DNA from: an uncultured Bacteroidales bacterium
Lineage (GTDB): Bacteria; Bacteroidota; Bacteroidia; Bacteroidales; UBA932
Length of the DNA stretch: 5,439 nucleotides
Direction of reading: 5' to 3'
Assembly: GCA_946415795.1 (NCBI GenBank)
Contig: CAMKTW010000121.1
Span: forward strand, 1 to 5,439
Below are positions 1 to 5,439 of the stretch, piece after piece (the first letter of the stretch is position 1; each line of letters opens with the position of its first letter). The translations under genes and the position numbers were made by a program. The notes beneath the pieces are model-generated. The model searched no databases and was not told the DNA's origin. It saw only the letters and a list, made by a program, of their open reading frames with translations.

Positions 1-36
1 CCCTGATATCTCCGTGGAGAGTTTCCTGTAGTGCCG

Positions 37-1482
37 ATGGCGCACTTTCCACAAGAATTCATAGCTATTGCCCGCGCCATTTTCGCTGACAGGGCGGAGA
101 TTGTGCTGGAGGCGCTTGCCTGCGGCGATTCCGTTACTGCCGTCAGGGCAAATCCTGCCAAGACAGATGCCCGCTCTTTAAGGGCAGAATTCACCGGAGC
201 CGGGGAGTTTGTCCCCTGGTGCGACGAGGCCTTTTACCTTGACGAGCGTCCCGTTTTCTCGCTGGATCCGATGCTGCACGCAGGAGCTTATTATGTTCAG
301 GATCCGTCGGCAATGTTTGTCGGGGCGGTGGCAGAAACGGTGATTTCTGAATTTGAAGTTCCACTTAAGGTACTTGATTTGTGCGCTGCGCCGGGGGGGA
401 AATCCACAGCCGCCGCGGCCGCTCTCAGACCCTCGGATTTACTGGTATCAAACGAAGTCATTGGCTCCAGAGCCTCCATTTTGGCAGAAAATATGGTCAA
501 ATGGGGAGCTTGTAACTCTGTTGTTACAAATGATGACCCAAAGGATTTTGCAAAGCTTGGTGCAACCTTTGATATAATTCTGGCCGATGTTCCGTGCTCT
601 GGAGAGGGTATGTTCCGCAAAGATGTCGGTACGATCGCGGAATGGTCACTGGAGAACGTCCGTCTTTGCGCCGCACGCCAGCGGAGAATCGTCGCGGACG
701 TATGGAATTCGCTGCGCGAAGGGGGGTATCTCATTTACTCTACCTGTACCTTTAATTCAAGTGAAAACGACGACAATGTGGAGTGGATTTGCCGCGAACT
801 CGGGGCGGAAACGTGTGCGCCAGGCTCCGCTTCGCTCCTAGCAAGCTCCGCTCCGGGTCAGGCGGCTCTTCGCTCCTGTTCCCTACGCGGTAACGCTGCG
901 TCTGGCGGAGCAATTGCAACCAGGTACGGTCTCCAGTTTGCGCCGGGGATCACTCGGGGAGAAGGTCAGTATGTGGCGCTGGTGCGCAAGACGGCTCCTG
1001 CAAACGTTGGCAGGCAGGGGAAACCAGTTTCTGAGAAGGGTCAGTCGGGCAAGAGTTCCAAGTCCGCAAAGAGCATAAAGTGCGACTGGGTGTTGCCCGG
1101 AATGTCTTGCTACGAAGAAGAGACCGCTGCCGGAAAAATACTCAAGGCTTATCCCGCAGCAGTCGAAAGCGACATACGTTTTATTAAATCAAACCTAAAG
1201 TCCATACGCAGCGGCGTTGCGGTGGCTTCTGTCAAAGGCCGAGACCTGGTTCCGCAGGCCGATCTGGCTCTGAGCCAGGCCTTCAACCGCGATGTATTCC
1301 CACAGATTGAACTCACAAAAGACCAGGCTCTCCAGTTCCTCCGCTGCGAAGCCCTGCGTATTCCCGATGCCCCAAAGGGATTCCTCACCGTCACATATGA
1401 ACATCTGCCGCTCGGTTTCGTAAAGAACCTTGGCAACCGCGCAAACAACCTCTTCCCTCAAGCCTGGCGGCTGAGGATGTAA
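37..1482 (+). CDS. RsmF-like 16S rRNA (cytosine-C5) methyltransferase, NOL1/NOP2/Sun family
   Basis: Probably a cytoplasmic SAM-dependent enzyme that methylates a cytosine at C5 in 16S rRNA. Numbering residues from the GTG at 31, the SAM-binding motif VLDLCAAPGGKS is at 114-125, motif IV DVPCSGEGMFRKD (Cys189) at 186-198, and motif VI YSTCTF with the expected nucleophile Cys239 at 236-241. A Lys/Ser/Gly-rich linker (about 322-350) leads to a C-terminal RsmF-type region ending in LPLGFVKNLGNRANNLFPQ. The total of 481-483 residues is normal for Bacteroidota RsmF-like proteins. ATG at 37 (MAHFPQEFI) fits the usual N-terminus, which begins just before the P-x-x-F element; GTG at 31 lies 9 bases after GGAGAG (16-21) and is the alternative. 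An in-frame TGA at 4-6 rules out an earlier start. The segment at about 262-295 is low-complexity and repeat-derived (see repeat entry). The family is certain; the exact target base is inferred. Confidence 0.93.
   Translation: MAHFPQEFIAIARAIFADRAEIVLEALACGDSVTAVRANPAKTDARSLRAEFTGAGEFVPWCDEAFYLDERPVFSLDPMLHAGAYYVQDPSAMFVGAVAETVISEFEVPLKVLDLCAAPGGKSTAAAAALRPSDLLVSNEVIGSRASILAENMVKWGACNSVVTNDDPKDFAKLGATFDIILADVPCSGEGMFRKDVGTIAEWSLENVRLCAARQRRIVADVWNSLREGGYLIYSTCTFNSSENDDNVEWICRELGAETCAPGSASLLASSAPGQAALRSCSLRGNAASGGAIATRYGLQFAPGITRGEGQYVALVRKTAPANVGRQGKPVSEKGQSGKSSKSAKSIKCDWVLPGMSCYEEETAAGKILKAYPAAVESDIRFIKSNLKSIRSGVAVASVKGRDLVPQADLALSQAFNRDVFPQIELTKDQALQFLRCEALRIPDAPKGFLTVTYEHLPLGFVKNLGNRANNLFPQAWRLRM
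824..876. repeat. Three degenerate GCTCCGCTTCGCTCC-like units inside the rRNA methyltransferase gene
   Basis: GCTCCGCTTCGCTCC (824-838), GCTCCGCTCC (845-854) and GCTCTTCGCTCC (865-876) recur at a spacing of 20-21 bases. A 6-base inverted pair, CGCCAG (818-823) and CTGGCG (902-907), brackets the tract. The tract stays in frame and encodes an Ala/Ser/Gly/Leu-rich stretch (about residues 262-295) between the catalytic fold and the RF-x-P-like segment (QFAPG) before TRGEG. It has no resemblance to the family sequence I would expect there. It may be a small dispersed GC-rich repeat element captured by the gene, or simple replication slippage; the sequence alone does not decide. Confidence 0.5.
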
Positions 1483-1495
1483 GATGTTATATCAG

Positions 1496-1526
1496 GATGA
1501 AGTTAACGTATTATTGCTTATCTTTA
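1496..1526 (+). promoter_or_regulatory. Weak candidate Bacteroidota promoter upstream of the oxidoreductase
   Basis: TATCTTTA (1519-1526) matches seven of eight positions of the Bacteroidota -7 consensus TAnnTTTG, counting the two free positions. The -33 position 19 bases further upstream is GATG (1496-1499), a poor match to TTTG. The region is AT-rich, and the start codon follows 23 bases after the element. Transcription could equally read through from the methyltransferase gene, because no terminator hairpin is visible in 1483-1549. Confidence 0.25.
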
Positions 1527-1549
1527 TGAGTAATTAATACTATTCGATT

Positions 1550-2899
1550 ATGCAAAGAAGAGACTTTATCCGTTATTCGGCGCTCGGGGCGGCTGCTGCA
1601 TCACTGCCTCTTGGCGCATTTGGCAAGGACGCAGCCGCTGCTGCCAAAGATTCAAAGACAAGCAAGGTGTCAAAGAACGCCAAGGTCCAATTGGGCTTCA
1701 TAGGTCTGGGACAGCAGGGTATGTATCTGCTGAGCAGTTTTATCTCTATGGACGACGTCCGGGTGCTTGCAGGGTGCGATGTCTATGACATCAAGCGTGA
1801 GCGCTTTGTCCGCCGGGTAAAGGAGAAATATGGCGCAAAGGCCAAGGTGGATGTTTACGAAGACTATCAGGAACTTCTCGCACGCCCTGATATAGATGCT
1901 GTGGTGATTGCGGTCCCTGACCATCAGCACGCCCTTATCGCCATCGCAGCCTGCAAGGCGGGTAAGGATGTCTATCTCGAGAAGCCTGCCACTCTCACCA
2001 TCTACGAGGGCCAGCAGCTGCAGAAAGCGGTGCGCAAACACTGCCGGATACTCCAGGTCGGAAGCCAGCAGCGTTCCAGTATGGAATTCATCACTGCCGC
2101 AAATATGGCCCGCGAGGGTATGCTGGGTAAGATTCAGAAAGTCAAAGTATATGTAGGCCGTAATGATGTCAACCCTGTTTCCGGCGCCCCGGTGCCTTGC
2201 AGACTGCCCCGGATGGAAGTCCCGGCCGGCCTGAACTGGGACAAGTGGCTCGGCCCTCTGCCGGAGTCGGTATATTATCATTCCGACCTGGATCCCGTGA
2301 TTACACCCGGTCAGGACGAGCAACTATGGGGTGCCTGGCGCTGGTATAAACCCAGCGGCGGCGGCCTGATGACAGACTGGGGTGCGCATATGTTTGACAT
2401 TGCGCAGTGGATGCTGGGCAAGGACGGCAGCGGTCCCGTCGAGGTCATTCCTCCCGGGTACAGCTACTTTGACCATCTGACATACAAGTACGACAATGGC
2501 GTGATTGTCTCCGAAGAACCTTACAACGAGCGAGGGAGTCAGGGTGTTATGATCTATGGCGAAGCTGACTGGATCAAGGTTTCCCGTGGAAACTATGAGG
2601 CTTCCGACCCCAAATTCAATATGAAAGCATCTCTTAGTGAGGAGGATGTCCCTTATGAGGCACGTGGCGGCCATCACCGCAACTTTATCAATTCCGTGAT
2701 GAGCCGCATCGATCCCAATGTTCCCATTGAGGTTGGTCATTCTTCCTGCACTGTCTGCAACCTGGGTAACATCGCTATGGAACTGAACCGTCCCGTAGTG
2801 TGGAATCCCATCGTGCAGAAATTTATGCACGACGAAGAAGCTACCAGACTGATGCACTATCAGTACCGCCCCGGCTACGGGCAGCTGCTGGAGGTTTAG
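1550..2899 (+). CDS. Tat-type Gfo/Idh/MocA family oxidoreductase
   Basis: A predicted NAD(P)-dependent sugar or inositol dehydrogenase-like protein; the substrate is unknown. Residues 1-25 form a twin-arginine signal (QRRDFIR, then a hydrophobic Ala/Leu stretch), so export to the periplasm in folded form is likely. An Ala/Lys/Ser-rich linker (26-45) precedes the Rossmann domain, whose dinucleotide loop is G52-x-G54-xx-G57. The family EKP motif is at 144-146 (YLEKPATLTI), followed by VGSQQRS at 170-176 and the C-terminal-domain motif GGGLMTDWGAHMFD (270-284), whose His281 is at the usual catalytic position. The length of 449 residues is normal for the exported Bacteroidota/Planctomycete type. 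There is no Shine-Dalgarno site. The EKP motif and the overall pattern argue against the GH109 glycosidase branch. The neighbours give no pathway clue, since no glycoside hydrolase or sugar transporter is visible. Confidence 0.9.
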   Translation: MQRRDFIRYSALGAAAASLPLGAFGKDAAAAAKDSKTSKVSKNAKVQLGFIGLGQQGMYLLSSFISMDDVRVLAGCDVYDIKRERFVRRVKEKYGAKAKVDVYEDYQELLARPDIDAVVIAVPDHQHALIAIAACKAGKDVYLEKPATLTIYEGQQLQKAVRKHCRILQVGSQQRSSMEFITAANMAREGMLGKIQKVKVYVGRNDVNPVSGAPVPCRLPRMEVPAGLNWDKWLGPLPESVYYHSDLDPVITPGQDEQLWGAWRWYKPSGGGLMTDWGAHMFDIAQWMLGKDGSGPVEVIPPGYSYFDHLTYKYDNGVIVSEEPYNERGSQGVMIYGEADWIKVSRGNYEASDPKFNMKASLSEEDVPYEARGGHHRNFINSVMSRIDPNVPIEVGHSSCTVCNLGNIAMELNRPVVWNPIVQKFMHDEEATRLMHYQYRPGYGQLLEV

Positions 2900-2946
2900 A
2901 ATGTGAGAACCTGCCGTTAAGATTTTGTTATTTTTTGCGCTTTCAG

Positions 2947-2977
2947 TTTCCTGCACGCGTAAAGCATTGTATTTTTG
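2947..2977 (+). promoter_or_regulatory. Bacteroidota-type promoter for the Na/Pi cotransporter gene
   Basis: TATTTTTG (2970-2977) is a perfect match to the -7 consensus TAnnTTTG. TTTC (2947-2950), one base off the -33 consensus TTTG, lies 19 bases upstream, which is the expected spacing. Transcription would start near 2982-2984 and leave a leader of roughly 15 bases before the ATG at 2999. This placement puts the possible TTG start (2975) inside the promoter and so supports the ATG. Confidence 0.6.
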
Positions 2978-2998
2978 CATCATATTTTGAAGGTACCT

Positions 2999-4966
2999 AT
3001 GCTTATTGTTTTGAAACTCCTTGGCTCGATAGCCCTCCTGGTATATGGGATGAAGGTTATGAGCGAGGCTCTGCAGAAAATGGCGGGTCCGCAATTGCGT
3101 CACCTGCTCGGCGCTATGACCACCAACCGGTTCTCGGGTGTGGCAACCGGCGCACTGGTCACCGTAGCCGTGCAGTCTTCTGCCGCCACAACCGTGATGA
3201 CGGTATCGTTTGTCAATGCGGCACTGCTAACCCTCAGTCAGGCTATATCGGTCATTATGGGGGCAAACATCGGCACCACGATGAGTGCCTGGATTATGTC
3301 GGCCGGCTTTTCATTCAACATCGCAAATCTTGTGTGGCCGGCATTCCTTATCGGTATAGTTATCATCCAGATCGGTAAGCACAGATATATCGGAGATTTC
3401 CTCTTCGGGCTGTCATTCCTGTTGTTTGCGTTGGGAATGCTCAAGCAGACAGGTGTTGAGATGGACCTTGCCAGCAAGCCGGAGATTGTGAATTTCTTCT
3501 CTTCTTTTGATTCGTCCAGCTACTGGACCATATTGCTTTTCCTGCTGATCGGAACCGTGCTCACCTGCATCGCACAGTCATCGGCCGCGCTTATGGCCAT
3601 CACTATGGTGCTTTGCTCCACCGGCGCCATAACCATTTTCCAGGGCATTGCATTGGTAATGGGAGAGAATATCGGTACCACATTGACGGCAAATCTTGCG
3701 GCGCTCAGTGCCAATACGCAGGCCCGCCGTGCGGCGATGGCTCACTTGCTCTTCAACGTGTTCGGCGTGGTATGGATACTGATCCTGTTCTATCCTTTCG
3801 TAAGGACAGTCTGCCGTATTGTGGGAATTGATCCGTCTTCAGACAGTGTGGATCCTGCACGCCTGACATTTGCTCTGGCCGCCTTCCACACAGGCTTCAA
3901 CGTCATAAACACCGCGCTGCTGATAGGATTCATTCCGCAGATGGAAAAGCTTGTTTGCCGCATCATAAAGCCCCGGATGAGCGAGGAGGAGGACGAATTC
4001 AGGCTCCAGTACATCCGCGGCGGTATTATGAAGACGCCGGAAATCTCCGTCCTCCAGGCTCAGAAGGAGATAGTCGTTTTCGGTGAAAAGATGGGCAAGA
4101 TGCTCCAGATGGTGGTAGAACTCACTGCAGCCCCTGAAGACCAGTTCGCCAAGTTGTTCGATCGTATTGAGAAGTACGAAGAACAGAGCGACAAGATGGA
4201 GAACGAGATTGGAAGATATCTGGGCGACGTGGGAGATGCCCATCTGTCCGATGATACAAAAGAGAAGATCCGCAGGATGCTCCGCCAGATCGGGGAGCTG
4301 GAGTCTGTCGGCGACAGTTTCTTTAATATGGCCCGCATCCTCCGCCGCAAGAAGGAGAACAAAATCGCCTTCACCGCTGCACAGGACGCAGCCGTGGCGC
4401 AGATGCTTTCACTGGTAGGAAATGCCCTGGAACAGATGAACCGGGTATTGTCCGGCCGCAGGGATGATTACAGTTATTCAGATTCAGAGACCATCGAGAA
4501 CAGTATCAACTCACTCAGGAATACACTCAAGCAACAGAATATCGACAATCTGGACAACCGTGTTTACGGCTACGATAACGGTACCGTATTCAACGACCTT
4601 ATCGGCGAATGCGAGAAGACGGGCGATTACGTGATGAATGTAGTAGAAGCCAGGTTGGGCGCCGCCAGAAACGGTATCCGCTTCCGCGGCATCCAGATCG
4701 ATACCGATGCCAAGAGGGTGACGGTTGACAGGGAGGAAGCCCTGTTTACCAAAACCGAATACGAAATGCTCAAATTCTTCCTGGAGAATCCCGACCGTGT
4801 TTTCACCCGCGAAGAGTTGCTTGGTGCTGCCTGGCCGGAAGGCGTAGTCGTATCGGAGCGCACCGTCGATGTCAACATTACCCACATCCGCAAGAAGATA
4901 GGGCAGTATGCCTCACATCTGATAACCAAGCCGGGTTTTGGCTATTGTTTCCAGTCGGAGATATAG
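2999..4966 (+). CDS. Na/Pi cotransporter family protein with PhoU domain and C-terminal OmpR/PhoB-type DNA-binding domain
   Basis: An inner-membrane sodium/phosphate symporter (NptA/PNaS type) fused to regulatory domains; 655 residues from the ATG. The transporter part (about 1-315) shows the inverted-repeat signature twice: QSSAATT at 59-65 with GANIGTT at 88-94, and QSSAALM at 193-199 with GENIGTT at 222-228, among several hydrophobic segments. A charged PhoU-like helical bundle (about 355-553) contains EEQSDKMENEI (394-404), ELESVGDS (433-440) and ECEKTGDYVMN (537-547). Family members usually end here. This one continues after about eight residues into a full winged helix (562-652): LFTKTEYEML, FTREELL, the recognition-helix segment RTVDVNITHIRKKIG (621-635) and the wing ITKPGFGYCF. 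ATG at 2999 follows AAGG and lies just downstream of a good promoter; the upstream in-frame TTG at 2975 would overlap that promoter. Phosphate transport is likely; DNA binding is inferred from the fold signature. Confidence 0.92.
   Translation: MLIVLKLLGSIALLVYGMKVMSEALQKMAGPQLRHLLGAMTTNRFSGVATGALVTVAVQSSAATTVMTVSFVNAALLTLSQAISVIMGANIGTTMSAWIMSAGFSFNIANLVWPAFLIGIVIIQIGKHRYIGDFLFGLSFLLFALGMLKQTGVEMDLASKPEIVNFFSSFDSSSYWTILLFLLIGTVLTCIAQSSAALMAITMVLCSTGAITIFQGIALVMGENIGTTLTANLAALSANTQARRAAMAHLLFNVFGVVWILILFYPFVRTVCRIVGIDPSSDSVDPARLTFALAAFHTGFNVINTALLIGFIPQMEKLVCRIIKPRMSEEEDEFRLQYIRGGIMKTPEISVLQAQKEIVVFGEKMGKMLQMVVELTAAPEDQFAKLFDRIEKYEEQSDKMENEIGRYLGDVGDAHLSDDTKEKIRRMLRQIGELESVGDSFFNMARILRRKKENKIAFTAAQDAAVAQMLSLVGNALEQMNRVLSGRRDDYSYSDSETIENSINSLRNTLKQQNIDNLDNRVYGYDNGTVFNDLIGECEKTGDYVMNVVEARLGAARNGIRFRGIQIDTDAKRVTVDREEALFTKTEYEMLKFFLENPDRVFTREELLGAAWPEGVVVSERTVDVNITHIRKKIGQYASHLITKPGFGYCFQSEI
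4682..4963 (+). other. Encoded winged-helix (Trans_reg_C) domain fused to the transporter
   Basis: This segment of the transporter gene encodes a complete OmpR/PhoB effector domain: N-terminal strands (FRGIQIDTDAKRVTV, residues 562-576), helix 1 (TKTEYEMLKFFLENP, 584-598), helix 2 (TREELLGAAWP), helix 3 with the family pattern R-TVDVNI-IRKKIG, and a C-terminal wing with GFGYCF. It resembles the output domain of Bacteroidota two-component response regulators. There is no receiver domain before it, no stop and no frame change at the junction. A DNA-binding role is inferred and not shown by the sequence alone. Confidence 0.88.
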
Positions 4967-4979
4967 CGGTAAGAGACAA

Positions 4980-5018
4980 AACAAAGCGGGCAAGGTCTGT
5001 CACCTTGCCCGCTTTGTT
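4980..5018. terminator. Bidirectional intrinsic terminator between convergent genes
   Basis: A perfect 17-bp inverted repeat (4980-4996 with 5002-5018) encloses a five-base loop CTGTC. The stem core is GCGGGCAAGG / CCTTGCCCGC, flanked by A-rich sequence on the left and T-rich on the right. On the minus strand the stem is followed by TTTGTCTC; on the plus strand the T-rich arm ends in TTTGTTATTG. It lies 13 bases after the stop of the + strand transporter gene and 14 bases beyond the stop of the - strand CoA-transferase gene, so it can serve both transcripts. Confidence 0.9.
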
Positions 5019-5032
5019 ATTGTGATATCGGA

Positions 5033-5439
5033 CTATTTCACCAACATATAGTGGGGGCCGAAACGCTCGAAGGCGGCGCGGTCCAGCTCCTCGCGATGGT
5101 CGGGGTGGGCGATAGAGATGATGGCCTTGGCGCGCTCCTGGAGTGACTTGCCGTAGAGATCCACGGCGCCGTATTCAGTTACCAGGTAATGTATGTGTGC
5201 GCGGGTGGTCACAACGCCGGCACCCAGGGTGAGGGTGGGGGCTATCTTGCTGATGCCCTTGTTTGTGACGGAAGGCATCGCGATGATGGCCTTGCCCCCC
5301 TTGGAGAGGGATGCACCATAGGTGAAGTCTATCTGGCCGCCGACACCGCTGTAGAACTTGGTGCCGAGGGAATCGGCGCATACCTGGCCGGTGAGGTCAA
5401 CCTGCAGGGCAGAGTTGATGGCGGTCATCTTGGGGTTCT
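5033..5439 (-). CDS. Acetyl-CoA hydrolase / CoA-transferase family protein (C-terminal part, 5' end outside window)
   Basis: This is the last ~134 residues of a cytoplasmic CoA-transferase of the acetyl-CoA hydrolase/transferase family, which includes butyryl-CoA:acetate and 4-hydroxybutyrate CoA-transferases. These enzymes move CoA between acyl groups in fermentation. Visible family elements in order are NPKMTAINSALQVDLTGQV, the glycine loop YSGVGGQIDFTYGAS, KGGKAIIAMPS, GAGVVTTRAHIHYLVTEYGA and the C-terminal RAKAIISIAHPDHREEL. The frame is open through the right edge (NPK precedes the first visible Met), so the start lies beyond 5439. The usual full length is about 430-500 residues, so most of the protein, including the catalytic glutamate region, is not seen. 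The GGQIDF loop favours the butyryl/4-hydroxybutyrate-CoA transferase-like branch over the succinyl-CoA:acetate type, but the substrate cannot be assigned from this part. The gene ends at TAG (5033-5035), just before the shared terminator. Confidence 0.93.
   Translation of the reverse strand, partial: NPKMTAINSALQVDLTGQVCADSLGTKFYSGVGGQIDFTYGASLSKGGKAIIAMPSVTNKGISKIAPTLTLGAGVVTTRAHIHYLVTEYGAVDLYGKSLQERAKAIISIAHPDHREELDRAAFERFGPHYMLVK

Noticed and set aside
818..907. Insertion sequence or CRISPR-like array inside the methyltransferase gene
   Set aside because: The repeats are too short and degenerate, the spacers are only a few bases, the frame is kept, and no transposase or target duplication is visible.
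1670..2323. Long minus-strand open frame (217 codons) opposite the oxidoreductase
   Set aside because: It lies antisense to a clearly real gene in all its length, its translation has no recognisable domain, and it has no promoter or ribosome-binding context.
1550..2899. Glycoside hydrolase family 109 (NAD-dependent N-acetylgalactosaminidase) assignment
   Set aside because: GH109 proteins are also Tat-exported with a Rossmann fold, but this protein has the dehydrogenase-type EKP motif and a general Gfo/Idh/MocA pattern instead of the GH109 signature.
2324..3103. Minus-strand open frame (259 codons) spanning the oxidoreductase/transporter gap
   Set aside because: It is antisense to two genes and to a well-matched promoter, and the translation shows no family features. 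It most likely arises from the codon bias of the sense strand.
2800..3378. Plus-strand open frame overlapping the end of the oxidoreductase and the start of the transporter
   Set aside because: It is out of frame with both genes, and its Arg/Gly/Cys/His-rich translation is typical of a shifted frame.
4511..4885. Minus-strand open frame opposite the PhoU/winged-helix junction
   Set aside because: Considered in case the junction held a separate gene, but the sense frame is continuous and domain-rich while the antisense translation has no recognisable feature.

Overview
The window looks like a chromosomal segment from a Bacteroidales-type member of the Bacteroidota. Three things point that way: the protein sequences (a Bacteroides-like RsmF rRNA methyltransferase, a Tat-type Gfo/Idh/MocA oxidoreductase and an NptA-like Na/Pi cotransporter with PhoU tail), the weak use of Shine-Dalgarno sites, and a promoter of the Bacteroidota type (TTTG / TAnnTTTG). 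The genus cannot be fixed from the sequence alone.

Layout: (1) 37-1482, +, an RsmF-like 16S rRNA m5C methyltransferase, with a short GC-rich repeat tract inside the gene between its catalytic and C-terminal parts. (2) 1550-2899, +, a Gfo/Idh/MocA oxidoreductase with a twin-arginine signal. (3) 2999-4966, +, a Na/Pi cotransporter plus PhoU domain that carries a complete OmpR/PhoB-type winged-helix DNA-binding domain at its C-terminus. (4) 4980-5018, a perfect 17-bp-stem hairpin that probably ends transcription from both sides. (5) 5033-5439, -, the C-terminal part of an acetyl-CoA hydrolase/CoA-transferase family protein, running off the right edge.

The three + strand genes do not form an obvious functional pathway. 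They are separated by 67 and 99 bases, and at least the third has its own convincing promoter. No gap exceeds 100 bases, and I see no tRNA, rRNA, CRISPR array, insertion sequence or integrase.

The most notable item is gene 3. A polytopic phosphate transporter, a PhoU-like sensor domain and a DNA-binding output domain lie in one uninterrupted reading frame, with only about eight residues between the PhoU bundle and the winged helix. By inference this could be a one-protein phosphate transport and transcription device (a 'transceptor'), comparable in concept to membrane-bound regulators such as CadC and ToxR but built on a transporter, with the DNA-binding domain at the opposite end. It has no receiver domain and no histidine kinase beside it in this window.
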